Assembly: GCA_019240405.1 (NCBI GenBank)
Contig: JAFAYL010000022.1
Span: 1-64,000 of the forward strand
DNA: 64,000 bases
Source of the DNA: Acidobacteriaceae bacterium
GTDB lineage: Bacteria > Acidobacteriota > Terriglobia > Bryobacterales > Bryobacteraceae
Direction of reading: 5' to 3'
The notes under the pieces are model-generated. The model ran no database searches. It was not told where the DNA came from and saw nothing but the letters and a program-made list of their open reading frames with translations. Positions 27,459-36,409 of the stretch are shown here, piece by piece. Every line of letters begins with the position of its first letter. Positions within the stretch are counted from its first letter, which is position 1. The position numbers and the translations under genes are program-made.

Positions 27459-28631
27459 ATGCACATCAAAAAGCAACGTCTTCTCACGCCCGGGCCAACG
27501 CCCCTTCTTCCTTCGGCCCTCCACGCCATGATGGGTTCCGATATCCATCACCGGACCGATGATTTTCGCAATCTCTATAAGCGAGTTCTGGCGGATTTGA
27601 AAGAAATCCTAGGCACATCAAGCGATGTACTCGTTCTCGTGTCTTCCGGTTCAGGAGCTATGGAAGCCGCTGCTCAGAACTTCTTTTCACCCGGAGACGA
27701 AGTGCTCGTGTGCTCGGCTGGAAAATTCGGCGAGCGCTGGGTAGAAATCACGAAAGCCTTTGGTCTCCACCCTACTGTCCTGACCGCTCCTTATGGCGAG
27801 GCCGTGCACCCCGAATCAGTCGAGCAAGCGCTGAGGCAGAACAAAAATTTACGGGGCGTGTTTGTCCAAGCTTCTGAAACATCCACCGGCGCCCAGCACG
27901 ATGTCAAAGCCATGGGCAAGGCAATTCAAAGGACCGAAGCAATTTTTGTTGTGGATGCCATCACCGGCATCGGCACAATGCCCTTGGATGTGGATGGCTG
28001 GGGTTTAGATATCGTCGTTGGCGGATCCCAGAAGGCGTTCATGATTCCGCCGGGCCTGGCTTTCTTGTCTATCAGCCCGAAAGCCTGGGCAATGGCTGAC
28101 TCCGCCAAGTCTCCCCGCTATTACTTCGATCTCAAGCGAGAGAAAAAGAACGCCGTGAATGGCGAGTCTGCCTGGACGCCCAACACTGCCTTGCTCCTTG
28201 CATTCGCCGAAGCGCTGAAATTTATTAGATCAATCGGCATGCCCAAGCTGGTGGAAAACGCGCAGCTTCTCGCGCGAGCGACCCGGGAAGCCGTAACCGA
28301 GCTCGGTCTGCAGCTCTTTTCCAACTCTCCTGGATCATCGGTAACAGCCGTGCGCCCGCCATCCGGCATGGATTCCGGCGTTATCGTCAAAGAATTCCGT
28401 ACTCGCTTCAACGCGATTATTACCAACGGCCAAGGCTCGATGAAGGGCCAGATCTTCCGGCTCGCGCATTTGGGCTATTTCGATTTTCACGATCTCTTCG
28501 CGATTATCGCCGAGCTAGAGTTGATTCTCGCCGCGCAAGGCTATCCTGTGCAATTCGGAACCGGCGTAGCCGCTGCGCAAAACGTTTACGCCGAGGCCGC
28601 GCTGCCGAAAGAAGCTGTTGCGCTCACCTGA
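27459..28631 (+). CDS. Class V aminotransferase (alanine-glyoxylate/serine-pyruvate type)
   Basis: PLP enzyme of the AGXT/SPT family. The N-terminus LLTPGPTPLLPSALHAMMGS is characteristic; the PLP lysine lies in VGGSQKAFMIPPG near residue 196 and the cofactor Asp in FVVDAITGIG. It is immediately followed by serA (20 nt), so it probably serves as the phosphoserine or serine-glyoxylate aminotransferase of serine metabolism, replacing classical SerC. The frame extends 13 codons upstream; ATG 27459 gives the standard start and 390 aa. Confidence 0.9.
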   Translation: MHIKKQRLLTPGPTPLLPSALHAMMGSDIHHRTDDFRNLYKRVLADLKEILGTSSDVLVLVSSGSGAMEAAAQNFFSPGDEVLVCSAGKFGERWVEITKAFGLHPTVLTAPYGEAVHPESVEQALRQNKNLRGVFVQASETSTGAQHDVKAMGKAIQRTEAIFVVDAITGIGTMPLDVDGWGLDIVVGGSQKAFMIPPGLAFLSISPKAWAMADSAKSPRYYFDLKREKKNAVNGESAWTPNTALLLAFAEALKFIRSIGMPKLVENAQLLARATREAVTELGLQLFSNSPGSSVTAVRPPSGMDSGVIVKEFRTRFNAIITNGQGSMKGQIFRLAHLGYFDFHDLFAIIAELELILAAQGYPVQFGTGVAAAQNVYAEAALPKEAVALT

Positions 28632-28651
28632 TCCAGCTCACAAACTCATCG

Positions 28652-30253
28652 ATGAAAATTCTTGTTGCTGAACCGCTCGCGCCGGCGGCTATGGATGCGC
28701 TCCGCGCCCAGCCCTCTTGGGATATCGTCGAAGCCGATCCGAAGACCTTCCAGAGCCATCTCGCCGATAGCGACGCGCTTCTCGTCCGAAGCGCTGTCAA
28801 AATAACCAGTGAAGTGCTCGCAAAGGCCCCGAAGCTCAAAATCATCGGCCGTGCCGGAGTGGGTGTGGATAACGTCGACCTGAACGCGGCTACCAATGCC
28901 GGCGTGTTGGTCATGAACACACCCGGAGGCAATGCCGTCTCTGTGGCCGAGCACACGCTTGCACTGATGCTCTCTATGGCCCGTTCCGTCCCGCAAGCCA
29001 GCATCTCCACAAAATCGGGCAAATGGGAGAAAAAGAAATTTCTCGGAAATGAGCTGCGCGGCAAAACTCTCGGTGTCGTCGGCCTCGGCAGCATCGGTCG
29101 CGAGGTATTGAAGCGGGCCAAAGCCTTCGAGATGCAGGTCATCGCTCACGATCCCTACGTCAGTTCACATACAGCGCACGATCTCAGTGTCGATCTCCTA
29201 CCGCTTCAGGAGCTCTACTCGAAAAGCGACTATATAACGCTGCACGTCGCGCTAACTCCAGAAACCGACCACATGCTCAACGCCGAAGCGTTCGGACAAA
29301 TGAAAGCCGGTGTTCGTATCATCAATTGCGCGCGTGGCGAGTTGATCGATACGTCGGCTCTTCGCGATGCCGTTGAGCGCGGAAGCGTCTCCGGTGTCGC
29401 CATGGACGTGTTCGAGAAAGAGCCGCCCGGTGAAGATCCCCTTTTGAAGCTAGACGCAGTTGTCGCCACCCCTCATATTGCAGGCTCTACCGAAGAGGCG
29501 CAGGAAATCGTCGGCATTCGTATCGCCGAGCAGCTCATCGAATATTTGAAAACCGGTGTCGCTCTGAATGCGGTAAATATGCCGGCGCTTACGGCGGAGC
29601 AGTATCGGGCTTTGGGACCCTACATCAATCTGGGCGAGCGGCTCGGAACTTTTTTGAGCCACATAGCTGTCGGCAATCCCCACACCGTCCGCTTCGTTTA
29701 TTTAGGAAGGTTAGCCGACCACAATACTCAGATCCTGCGCAATGCTGGCCTCGCCGGTGTTCTAAGCCGCTCCATGGAACATCGCGCCAACATGGTCAAC
29801 GCAATGCAGATCGCGACGGAGCGCGGCTTCAGGGTCGTCGAGCAGCGCGAGCCGGGTCGGTCCCACATGGATTCCATTCGCATCGAACTCGAATCAGACG
29901 CCGGTGTCTTTTCTGTGGTTGGCGCGATTGTGTTGGACAAGCCGCGTCTCTTGCAAGTCGAAGGAATCTCCTGCGAAGCGACGCTCGATGGTAATCTCAT
30001 ATTTTCCAAAAGCGAAGATGTGCCCGGCGTGATCGGCTATTTGGGAACGGTTCTCGGCCGGAACGGAATCAACATCGCGAACTTCGCTCTCGGCCGAGAG
30101 GATGTAGCCGCGGAAACCGAGGGCAATAAAAACGAGCCGCTCACAGCGATTTCTATCGTTGAAACCGACGAGCCAGTCACAGACCCAGTGATTTCACAAC
30201 TCTTCGAGAACAAAGCCTTCAAGTTCGTCCGCCGCGTCACCTTCACACGCTAA
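28652..30253 (+). CDS. serA: D-3-phosphoglycerate dehydrogenase, long form
   Basis: First enzyme of serine synthesis, oxidising 3-phosphoglycerate with NAD+. NAD loop GVVGLGSIGREVL lies near residue 148; catalytic Arg in NCARGEL, Glu in FEKEPP and His in TPHIAGSTEEA are all intact. At 533 aa it is the long form: residues about 315-450 form the allosteric substrate-binding domain and 455-530 an ACT domain (DVPGVIGYLGTVLGRNGINI), so feedback by serine is likely. Starts at ATG 28652. Confidence 0.97.
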   Translation: MKILVAEPLAPAAMDALRAQPSWDIVEADPKTFQSHLADSDALLVRSAVKITSEVLAKAPKLKIIGRAGVGVDNVDLNAATNAGVLVMNTPGGNAVSVAEHTLALMLSMARSVPQASISTKSGKWEKKKFLGNELRGKTLGVVGLGSIGREVLKRAKAFEMQVIAHDPYVSSHTAHDLSVDLLPLQELYSKSDYITLHVALTPETDHMLNAEAFGQMKAGVRIINCARGELIDTSALRDAVERGSVSGVAMDVFEKEPPGEDPLLKLDAVVATPHIAGSTEEAQEIVGIRIAEQLIEYLKTGVALNAVNMPALTAEQYRALGPYINLGERLGTFLSHIAVGNPHTVRFVYLGRLADHNTQILRNAGLAGVLSRSMEHRANMVNAMQIATERGFRVVEQREPGRSHMDSIRIELESDAGVFSVVGAIVLDKPRLLQVEGISCEATLDGNLIFSKSEDVPGVIGYLGTVLGRNGINIANFALGREDVAAETEGNKNEPLTAISIVETDEPVTDPVISQLFENKAFKFVRRVTFTR

Positions 30254-30560
30254 GGAGGGCGCGTCGCGCGATCACAACAACCTTACTTAGTCCTTTCAAC
30301 AACCTAGGCCAATCGCTCAATCAACGTTCGCACACCTGACTCTATTCACCTTGCCACAGCGATCCTGTACAGAGTGATCGAATTTCACACGTTTGACGGA
30401 AGTGGCAAAAGAAGGCGTCCTAGTGACATCCTTGCCCTAAATGGAAATGTCGCTGGTTATCCCTTGGTCATTAAAGTACCCAGGAAATCGCAGATAAGCC
30501 TGTTAACTGGGGTTGGACCGCTTCAAGATGGAACCTGAACGGCAGTGTTGTAGGTAAGCA
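30254..30560. other. Intergenic gap after serA
   Basis: 307 bp with no gene, hairpin terminator or repeat that I can support. It separates the serine genes from a small basic protein. Confidence 0.5.
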
Positions 30561-30755
30561 GTGAAGAAGCGGAATACAGGATTAACCCGAAAGCGCCGAG
30601 TTGCTAAAAGACCGCTCTCGCTTCACCCTCTCAACTTTGACGAAGCCGTTTCGGACATCTTGAAGGTGAAGCCGGAAAAGAAATTCCCGACAGCACAAAA
30701 ACAGAGCCGTAGAAGGCAACCCGCGGCAATCGCTCTTAAGCATCGGTTTTCGTAA
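30561..30755 (+). CDS. Small basic hypothetical protein
   Basis: A 64-residue, Lys/Arg-rich protein starting at GTG. The central block P-L-S-L-H-P-L-N-F-D-E-A-V-S-D-I-L-K-V-K-P-E resembles short proteins I associate with Acidobacteria and Planctomycetes (P-L-S-L-x-P-L-x-x-x-E-A-x-x-x-L-L-K-V-K-P), whose role is unknown. The flanks look disordered and basic. Its 3' end overlaps the DUF72 gene tail-to-tail by 20 bp. A real gene seems likelier than not because of the conserved block. Confidence 0.55.
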   Translation: MKKRNTGLTRKRRVAKRPLSLHPLNFDEAVSDILKVKPEKKFPTAQKQSRRRQPAAIALKHRFS

Positions 30756-31590
30756 ACTCACGCAACTCCGGGTAGTGCTCAACGAGCGAGGCCGGTGCGT
30801 TTACTTCTTTGCCTCTCAGAATGGACGTGATTTCTAAAGCGTTGACCATGGCTTTTCCAAGGTTGTGATTGTTTGTCATCGCGTATGTATCCGTAGCCTT
30901 CTCACCGACAGATCTGATCCGAGTGACCCAAGGCTCTAGCTCATCGACCTTGTAAAGGTAGTCGTAACGCTCCCTAACATCAGCTTTATCCGAGAACCAC
31001 ATTTTGTAGTTCCGTCCGTGCAAACGGATGTAGCCAATTGGCGATGTGACTTCAGCGCCCGGTTTGATCGAGCGTTTGAACAGCGGTTGATCAATGTTCG
31101 CTAGACCGATGTCCAGTTCTGCTAGCAAATCCAAAACTTCAGGTTCTGCCCAACTCGCGTGCCTGACTTCCAAGACCAGCGGATACTCCCGAAAGCGCTT
31201 TGCGAGATCAACTAAGTACTGCCGATTGTCCATGTCGAAATGGAACGACCAAGGGAACTGGAGCAATAGCGCACCGAAACGGCCCGAATCAATCAACGGT
31301 GTTAGGCCGTCTTTGAAATCGCGCTCATCCTGGGCGGTCGCATTCCGCTTATGTGTGAATCCCTGGTACAACTTTGCTGTAAACCGGAATCGCTGATTCG
31401 CTTCCACACGTTCGGTCCACGTCTTTGTCGTGGACGGTCGCGGAGCACCGTAAAAACTCGAATTAATCTCAATCGCGTCGAAGTATTGCGCCAGGTAGGT
31501 GAGTGGATGAAACGCTCTGGGTTTCTGCGCCGGATAGACGATCCCTTCCCAGTCTTTATAAGCCCAGCCAGCCGGGCCGATGCGAATCAC
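30736..31590 (-). CDS. DUF72 domain protein
   Basis: A 284-residue TIM-barrel-like protein of the YecE/DUF72 family. The characteristic start IRIGPAGWAYKDWEG, EINSSFYGAPRPSTTKTW, LLQFPWSF, EVRHASWAE and YIRLHGRN blocks are all present in order. Biochemical role of the family is not established. The C-terminal residues overlap the small basic gene opposite. A 153-bp gap with nothing clear separates it from the hydrolase gene upstream. Confidence 0.9.
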   Translation of the reverse strand: MIRIGPAGWAYKDWEGIVYPAQKPRAFHPLTYLAQYFDAIEINSSFYGAPRPSTTKTWTERVEANQRFRFTAKLYQGFTHKRNATAQDERDFKDGLTPLIDSGRFGALLLQFPWSFHFDMDNRQYLVDLAKRFREYPLVLEVRHASWAEPEVLDLLAELDIGLANIDQPLFKRSIKPGAEVTSPIGYIRLHGRNYKMWFSDKADVRERYDYLYKVDELEPWVTRIRSVGEKATDTYAMTNNHNLGKAMVNALEITSILRGKEVNAPASLVEHYPELREFTKTDA

Positions 31591-31743
31591 CTACTCAGTC
31601 TTGCAGACATTTAACAAGCGGTGAGGGTTTGTCAAGTATACAATTCCGAAACGCTTGTTCCGCCATGCTACTGTGCTCTCGGAGATCGTTTCTCAAACCG
31701 TGTTCACCCACGCACCTCTCGGCGGGCCGATAGGCCCCGGCCC

Positions 31744-33513
31744 CTACGAAATGTCAATGCGCCACAGGTCGGCGCCGTTCAGTTTCAGCAATTGCGTTTT
31801 TCCCTCGACCGGATAGAAAAACTCGGCGGTATCGGGGTTGTAGGGCTCTTCGCCTATGCGGAATAAAGATTGGCCCAGGCGCTCGAGCCGGGCCACGCCG
31901 TCCAGCCACAATGCGCCTTTTCTGATCACGACCCGCGTGCTGCCGAGCCAGACGCTTTCAGCCCGGTAATAGCCGGTGAACGCCGCGAGATCCGGCGGGA
32001 CGGCAAAGCTGCGCGGCCCTGAATACTTCGCATTCACATACCAATCCGCGCCATGCATCATCTCGATTACGGGGGCCAGCGTCTTCGCATCCTTCTCGTT
32101 TGCATGTTCTTTCTCTTTCGGGTTTTCTTCCGCGCGCCCGAACAAGATGGGAAAGCGTTCGAACGCTGGTGCTATCGCGAGAAACGTGTCGCCTCCGCCC
32201 GACTGTAGCGGAATTGATTCCGCACCCACGCGCATGGTCAAGCGGTCCCCTTCCGCGATGACCACGACCTCGCGGCCCTCGGGCGACGTATACGTTCCCG
32301 CATACTCGCTCGCATTCTTGACGTGCATCGGATCGCTCAGCTCCGGCGGCTTCGGCAGCGGCTTTCGCTCCGCTTGGGCGCACATTAGTTTCACGGCGAA
32401 TTGCGTCACGGGATTGGGCCGGTAGCCTTGCCCGGCGTTAATCGATGCGAACGCGGCCACACCGCCGTCCAGGTCGATGTGCATCGCGGACATGAAGGAG
32501 ACCATCCCGCCCGTGTGACGCAGAACCGTGTGCCCATCGAGCTGATCGACTCCGATGCCATAGCCGTAACAAGCCGTCGGGCTCAGCGCCGGGGCTTTCA
32601 CGTAGGGCTTACTAAACAAGGCGAAGCTCTCTTCCGAGACGATTCGCCGACCGCGTCCTTGGCCTCGCCGCAAGAGCATTTGGAGATACAGCGCCATATC
32701 GCCCGGCGTGGAAAGAATGCTTCCGGCAGCATCTTCGAAAACCAGATTTCCCGCCGGCGCGAGTTTTCCATGCCTGATGTACGTCAAGTCATCAAAAAAG
32801 GGGACGTAACTGTTAGCCGTTTTTTCGCGGGTGCGGTTTGTGATCACTGGGGCCGATGAGGTCATGCCGAGCGGCTCGAAGATCCGCTTCTGAACCGCTT
32901 CCGCCCAGGGCCGGCCATCGAGTTTTTCGACCAAATATCCGAGCGCGGTAAACCCCACATTGCAGTAATGAAAATGCTCGCCGGGCTTGAACGCCTGAAC
33001 GTGGCGGGCCCGCGGATCGCTCAGAAAGAGGCCCAGCGCGTCGGGCAGGCCCGAGGTGTGGGTCAGCAGGTGATGGACGGTAATGACCCCGTGATTTGCC
33101 TCGATGGGGAGCCAGGGGAGATATTCGAGAACCGGCCGGTCCAGATCGAGCTTACCCTCTCCGCGCAATTGGAGCAGAGTGAGAGCAACAAAGGATTTGG
33201 TAATCGAGCCGACCTCGAACAGCAGGTCTGGCGTAACAGGTGCCTTGGTTTCAAGATCGGAAAAGCCGAAGGCAGCGGTCCGGACGACCCGGTCCTTGTC
33301 TGCCAGAGCGAGCGTCAGACCAGGCGAGTTCATGGCCCGCATGTATGCCTGTATGAAATCATCGAGCGGACCGAATACCGGTCCGAAGGAGGCATCCCGC
33401 GCTTGTTCGGCGGAAAGCGTACCTTCCTGGACCAAAAAAGTGGTAGCCGAAAGGGTAGAAGCGCGGAGCGCGCCAATCAGAAACGCGCGACGTCTCAGGT
33501 ATGAGCCCGGCAT
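31744..33513 (-). CDS. Serine hydrolase, class C beta-lactamase-like
   Basis: Exported penicillin-binding-protein-like hydrolase. Nucleophile motif S-I-T-K is at residues 103-106, Y-C-N (YCNVGF) supplies the second motif, and HTGG the third, so the active site is intact. The beta-lactamase domain spans about 45-385 and a C-terminal lipocalin-like region about 400-589. The start at ATG 33513 gives MPGSYLRRRAFLIGALRAST, with an RRRAFLIG twin-arginine-like signal. Substrate is unknown: such proteins include D-aminopeptidases and esterases as well as lactamases, and resistance should not be assumed. Confidence 0.88.
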   Translation of the reverse strand: MPGSYLRRRAFLIGALRASTLSATTFLVQEGTLSAEQARDASFGPVFGPLDDFIQAYMRAMNSPGLTLALADKDRVVRTAAFGFSDLETKAPVTPDLLFEVGSITKSFVALTLLQLRGEGKLDLDRPVLEYLPWLPIEANHGVITVHHLLTHTSGLPDALGLFLSDPRARHVQAFKPGEHFHYCNVGFTALGYLVEKLDGRPWAEAVQKRIFEPLGMTSSAPVITNRTREKTANSYVPFFDDLTYIRHGKLAPAGNLVFEDAAGSILSTPGDMALYLQMLLRRGQGRGRRIVSEESFALFSKPYVKAPALSPTACYGYGIGVDQLDGHTVLRHTGGMVSFMSAMHIDLDGGVAAFASINAGQGYRPNPVTQFAVKLMCAQAERKPLPKPPELSDPMHVKNASEYAGTYTSPEGREVVVIAEGDRLTMRVGAESIPLQSGGGDTFLAIAPAFERFPILFGRAEENPKEKEHANEKDAKTLAPVIEMMHGADWYVNAKYSGPRSFAVPPDLAAFTGYYRAESVWLGSTRVVIRKGALWLDGVARLERLGQSLFRIGEEPYNPDTAEFFYPVEGKTQLLKLNGADLWRIDIS

Positions 33514-33718
33514 ATTAGCGATAAAGTACCACGCCGGTGCCGGCGCGAGGCTCTGCACGGCGGAAGGTAAATTTTACGAGCAAAAAGCCCTCGTGTTCGG
33601 AATGCGGGCTTGCAGGATTCGTGGCAAAAGCGGGCTGACGCCTCACCGTTCCAGTCGTTTAACCCACGCGAATGGTACTAGATAATCCGTTAGTGGTACG
33701 CCGGTCTACAGAAATCCC

Positions 33719-33747
33719 TTGACCCGGAAAATAATACACGGTTATCC
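33719..33747 (+). promoter_or_regulatory. Candidate sigma70 promoter upstream of the paralogue pair
   Basis: TTGACC at 33719-33724 and TTATCC about 18 bp downstream (33743-33748) lie 33 bp before the first paralogue's ATG. The -35 is good and the -10 weak. A strong ribosome-binding site AGAGGAGG at 33759-33766 follows. Confidence 0.35.
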
Positions 33748-33779
33748 TAACTCTGTCCAGAGGAGGACAATCAACAGTC

Positions 33780-34445
33780 ATGGCTATCTTAAAATCAACG
33801 CTCGCGACCTTCGCGATCGCGACTCTGTTTACAGTAGCCGCTTCAGCGGCTACGCAGCCGGCGCTTTCGGGGCCGGATGTGTTTCGTATTTCTTATTGGG
33901 TCAATGAGACGTTTACCTGTACCGGCGGCAGTTGTACGCCTAGCGGTATAGCGCCCGGCATTGACGACCAAATCTACATCGTCAATCCAGGAACGAGCGG
34001 CGGGAATCTCTGCGCGAACATTTACGTGTGGGATCCTTCCGAAGAGCTCGTGTCCTGCTGCGCCACTGCGATCACGCCGAACGAACTGGTGACCACCACC
34101 GTTGGGGGGCTGCTTACGAACCCGGCAAGCGCGAGGGATAGGACGCCTCACAGCGGAGTGATCAAGATCATCTCGTCCACCGTTCCTAGCGGCGGCTGCA
34201 ATGCCGCGACCGTGGGCAAGAGTGGAGGCGGAGCAGTCACTCCAGAGTTGCTCTCCTGGATGGTGCATATCTTTACCGTCAACGGTGCTTACGAGCCGAC
34301 GGAAGAGGAATTCCTTCCTGGAACGCTGAGCGCTGCCGAGGAGGGCCTCGATGTAAATGGTTGCGCCGCTTTTGCCGGTCTCAGTGGCGCAGGCACATGC
34401 GTAGGTCCGGTGGAGGCACCAGCGGTTCGCAAGAGCCTGCGGTAG
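33780..34445 (+). CDS. Secreted eight-cysteine hypothetical protein, paralogue 1
   Basis: A 221-residue protein with a clear signal peptide (residues 1-23, cleavage after ASA). I do not recognise a family. The mature part has eight cysteines in C-x4-C (CTGGSC), NLC, SCC, GGC, GC and TC contexts, an even number suited to four disulfides. Blocks shared with paralogue 2 are ALSGPDVFR, WVNETF/FVNETF, GTSGGNLCANIYVWDPSEEL, ITPNELVTTTVGGLL and EEEFLPGTLSAAEEGLDVNG. The two are close copies, 775 bp apart start to start. An AGAGGAGG site precedes the ATG. A hairpin follows the stop. Downstream lies a DsbA-family oxidoreductase. Confidence 0.8.
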   Translation: MAILKSTLATFAIATLFTVAASAATQPALSGPDVFRISYWVNETFTCTGGSCTPSGIAPGIDDQIYIVNPGTSGGNLCANIYVWDPSEELVSCCATAITPNELVTTTVGGLLTNPASARDRTPHSGVIKIISSTVPSGGCNAATVGKSGGGAVTPELLSWMVHIFTVNGAYEPTEEEFLPGTLSAAEEGLDVNGCAAFAGLSGAGTCVGPVEAPAVRKSLR

Positions 34446-34480
34446 GGGGAGACCACCTCACAGCGGCACGGTTGTAGTAT

Positions 34481-34516
34481 CGCGGGTGAACCACGGAAAT
34501 TAATGGCTCACCCGCG
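34481..34516 (+). terminator. Hairpin after paralogue 1
   Basis: CGCGGGTGA at 34481-34489 pairs with TCACCCGCG at 34508-34516, extended by CCA/TGG inside. It lies 36 bp past the stop. No T-run follows, so termination is possible but not assured. A related hairpin follows paralogue 2. Confidence 0.5.
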
Positions 34517-34554
34517 GACTTACTGATCGTTCCGCCGGAAGGAGATCAAACGTC

Positions 34555-35235
34555 ATGTCTATCCTAAAATCAGTACTTGCGGCGTTCGCATCGGCAACGC
34601 TGTTCACCATCGCCGCTTCGGCGGCCACGCAACCAGCCCTTAGCGGGCCAGATGTATTTCGGCTCTCGTATTTCGTCAATGAGACGTTTAGCTGTACCGG
34701 GGGCAATTGTACGCCTACCGGTATAGCGCCCGGTCTGGACGACCACATCTACATTGTCAATCCAGGAACCAGCGGCGGGAATCTCTGCGCGAATATTTAC
34801 GTGTGGGATCCTTCCGAAGAGCTCGTCTCCTGCTGCGCTACCGCGATCACGCCGAACGAACTGGTGACCACCACCGTTGGGGGGCTGCTTACAAACCCAG
34901 CCAGCGCGAAAGATACGACACCTCACAGCGGGGTGATCAAGATCATCTCGTCCACCGTTCCGAGCGGCGGACACTGCAATCCCGCAACCGTGGGCAAGAG
35001 TGGAGGCGGAGCAGTCACTCCAGAGTTGCTGTCCTGGATGGTGCATCTCTTCCCCGCTGGGTTTTCGGGCTTTAGCGACGGAGAAGCGACGGAAGAGGAA
35101 TTCCTTCCTGGAACGCTGAGTGCTGCCGAGGAGGGTCTCGATGTAAATGGTTGCGCCGCCTTTGCCGGTCTCAGCGGCGCAGGGACATGCGTAGGTCCGG
35201 TAGAGGCACCAGCGGTTCGATCGCACCTTAAGTAA
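34555..35235 (+). CDS. Secreted eight-cysteine hypothetical protein, paralogue 2
   Basis: A 226-residue tandem copy of the preceding gene with the same signal peptide pattern (MSILKSVLAAFASATLFTIA) and the same eight cysteines. Long stretches match at the DNA level. The main difference is a loop: paralogue 1 has HIFTVNGAYEPTEEEF and paralogue 2 has HLFPAGFSGFSDGEATEEEF. A GGAAGGAG ribosome-binding site precedes the ATG. The copies look like a fairly recent duplication in which the scaffold is conserved and one loop varies. Function unknown. Confidence 0.8.
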   Translation: MSILKSVLAAFASATLFTIAASAATQPALSGPDVFRLSYFVNETFSCTGGNCTPTGIAPGLDDHIYIVNPGTSGGNLCANIYVWDPSEELVSCCATAITPNELVTTTVGGLLTNPASAKDTTPHSGVIKIISSTVPSGGHCNPATVGKSGGGAVTPELLSWMVHLFPAGFSGFSDGEATEEEFLPGTLSAAEEGLDVNGCAAFAGLSGAGTCVGPVEAPAVRSHLK

Positions 35236-35270
35236 GGCGCATCGCCGCGAGTACAAATCAGTACCCATTT

Positions 35271-35300
35271 ACGGGTGACCAGGAGTACCTGGCCACCCGT
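35271..35300 (+). terminator. Hairpin after paralogue 2
   Basis: ACGGGTG at 35271-35277 pairs with CACCCGT at 35294-35300, and CCAGG with CCTGG inside, leaving a 4-nt loop. No T-run follows. It resembles the hairpin after paralogue 1 in its outer arms, as expected if duplicated with the gene. Confidence 0.5.
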
Positions 35301-35370
35301 GTGGTCTATTGACTCAGGTTTCGAGATAGATATACACTCCCCAAAGAACTTCATATTAAGGATATTTACA

Positions 35371-36408
35371 TTGAACATTCGTATTTTTTGCACTCTTATC
35401 ATGCTTTCCGGCTTGACAGGCATGCTCAATGCGCAGGCCGGCCCAGCCGAGAATCCCTCAACCGTAGTAGCCGAAGTTAACGGCACTGCCGTGACCTTAG
35501 GTGAGCTGGAACAAAAGCGGGCGGACAACCTGTTTCACGCGCGCACTCAGTATTACAAGGAAGAGCGTAAAGCGCTTGACGACCTGATTGATGAGCGCTT
35601 GCTTGACATTCGGGCGCGCCGTGAGAACGTAACGGTGGACGAGCTGCTCCGACGCCACGTGGACAGCCAGGTAGCTAAGGACCCGAGCGACGAGCAGCTT
35701 CAAATACTGTATGAAGCTACCCAAACCGATCAGCCGTTTGCTTCGGTACGCGAGAGATTACTGAACAATCTGCGGCAGTTGCGCACTTCGAAGGCTCGCG
35801 CAGCATACTTGAAAACACTTCGGGACGAGGCCAAGATCAACGTCACACTTCCGGAGCCGCGCGCGGAGATCGCGCTCAACGAGCATACGCCGGTGCGCGG
35901 CCCGCGAAACGCGCCCGTCATAGTGGTTGAATTTGCCGATTATCAGTGTCCGTATTGCAAGCAGCTCGAACCGCAGATCGAGAAAATAAAAAATGAATTC
36001 GGCGACAAAGTAGCTTTGGTGTATAAGGACTACCCATTGCAGATGCACCATGACGCCGAACCCATGGCCGAGGCAGCAAGGTGCGCCGGAGAACAAGGCA
36101 AATATTGGGAATTTCACGATTATCTCTTCAACGACGTGAAGAACTTCGACATCGCACAGGCGAAAGAGCACGCCCGAGCGCTCCAATTAGACTCGGCGCG
36201 GTTTGATAAGTGCCTGGACTCGAACGCCGAAGATCAATTAATTAAGCACGATTCTGCTGAAGCGACGAACCTGGGCGTCGGTGGCACTCCGACGGTGTTC
36301 GTCAACGGGCGACTCATTGCGGGTGCAAAGTACGAGGCAATACGCGATGCAATCCAGCAGGAGTTAGCAGCAGCTTCTGCGCGCCCCCGCCAGACCGCTC
36401 GACGCTGA
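35371..36408 (+). CDS. DsbA-family thiol oxidoreductase with SurA-like N-terminal region
   Basis: Exported thioredoxin-fold protein. The start at TTG 35371 (MNIRIFCTLIMLSGLTGMLNAQ) follows an AAGGA site and gives a signal peptide; the open frame begins further upstream. Residues about 30-165 are helical and begin VVAEVNGTAVTLGELEQKR, the pattern of the SurA/PrsA N-terminal chaperone module. Residues 185-340 are DsbA-like: VVEFADYQCPYCKQLEPQI with the C-P-Y-C redox pair, and cis-Pro loop VGGTPTVFVNG. The chain joins a chaperone-like part to a disulfide oxidoreductase part. It lies beside two eight-cysteine secreted proteins that could be its clients (inference). Confidence 0.86.
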   Translation: MNIRIFCTLIMLSGLTGMLNAQAGPAENPSTVVAEVNGTAVTLGELEQKRADNLFHARTQYYKEERKALDDLIDERLLDIRARRENVTVDELLRRHVDSQVAKDPSDEQLQILYEATQTDQPFASVRERLLNNLRQLRTSKARAAYLKTLRDEAKINVTLPEPRAEIALNEHTPVRGPRNAPVIVVEFADYQCPYCKQLEPQIEKIKNEFGDKVALVYKDYPLQMHHDAEPMAEAARCAGEQGKYWEFHDYLFNDVKNFDIAQAKEHARALQLDSARFDKCLDSNAEDQLIKHDSAEATNLGVGGTPTVFVNGRLIAGAKYEAIRDAIQQELAAASARPRQTARR

Positions 36409-36409
36409 T

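Noticed and set aside
31744-33513. Reading the serine hydrolase as an antibiotic-resistance beta-lactamase
   Set aside because: The S-x-x-K, Y-x-N and HTGG motifs are shared by many esterases and peptidases, and the long C-terminal domain is not found in resistance enzymes.
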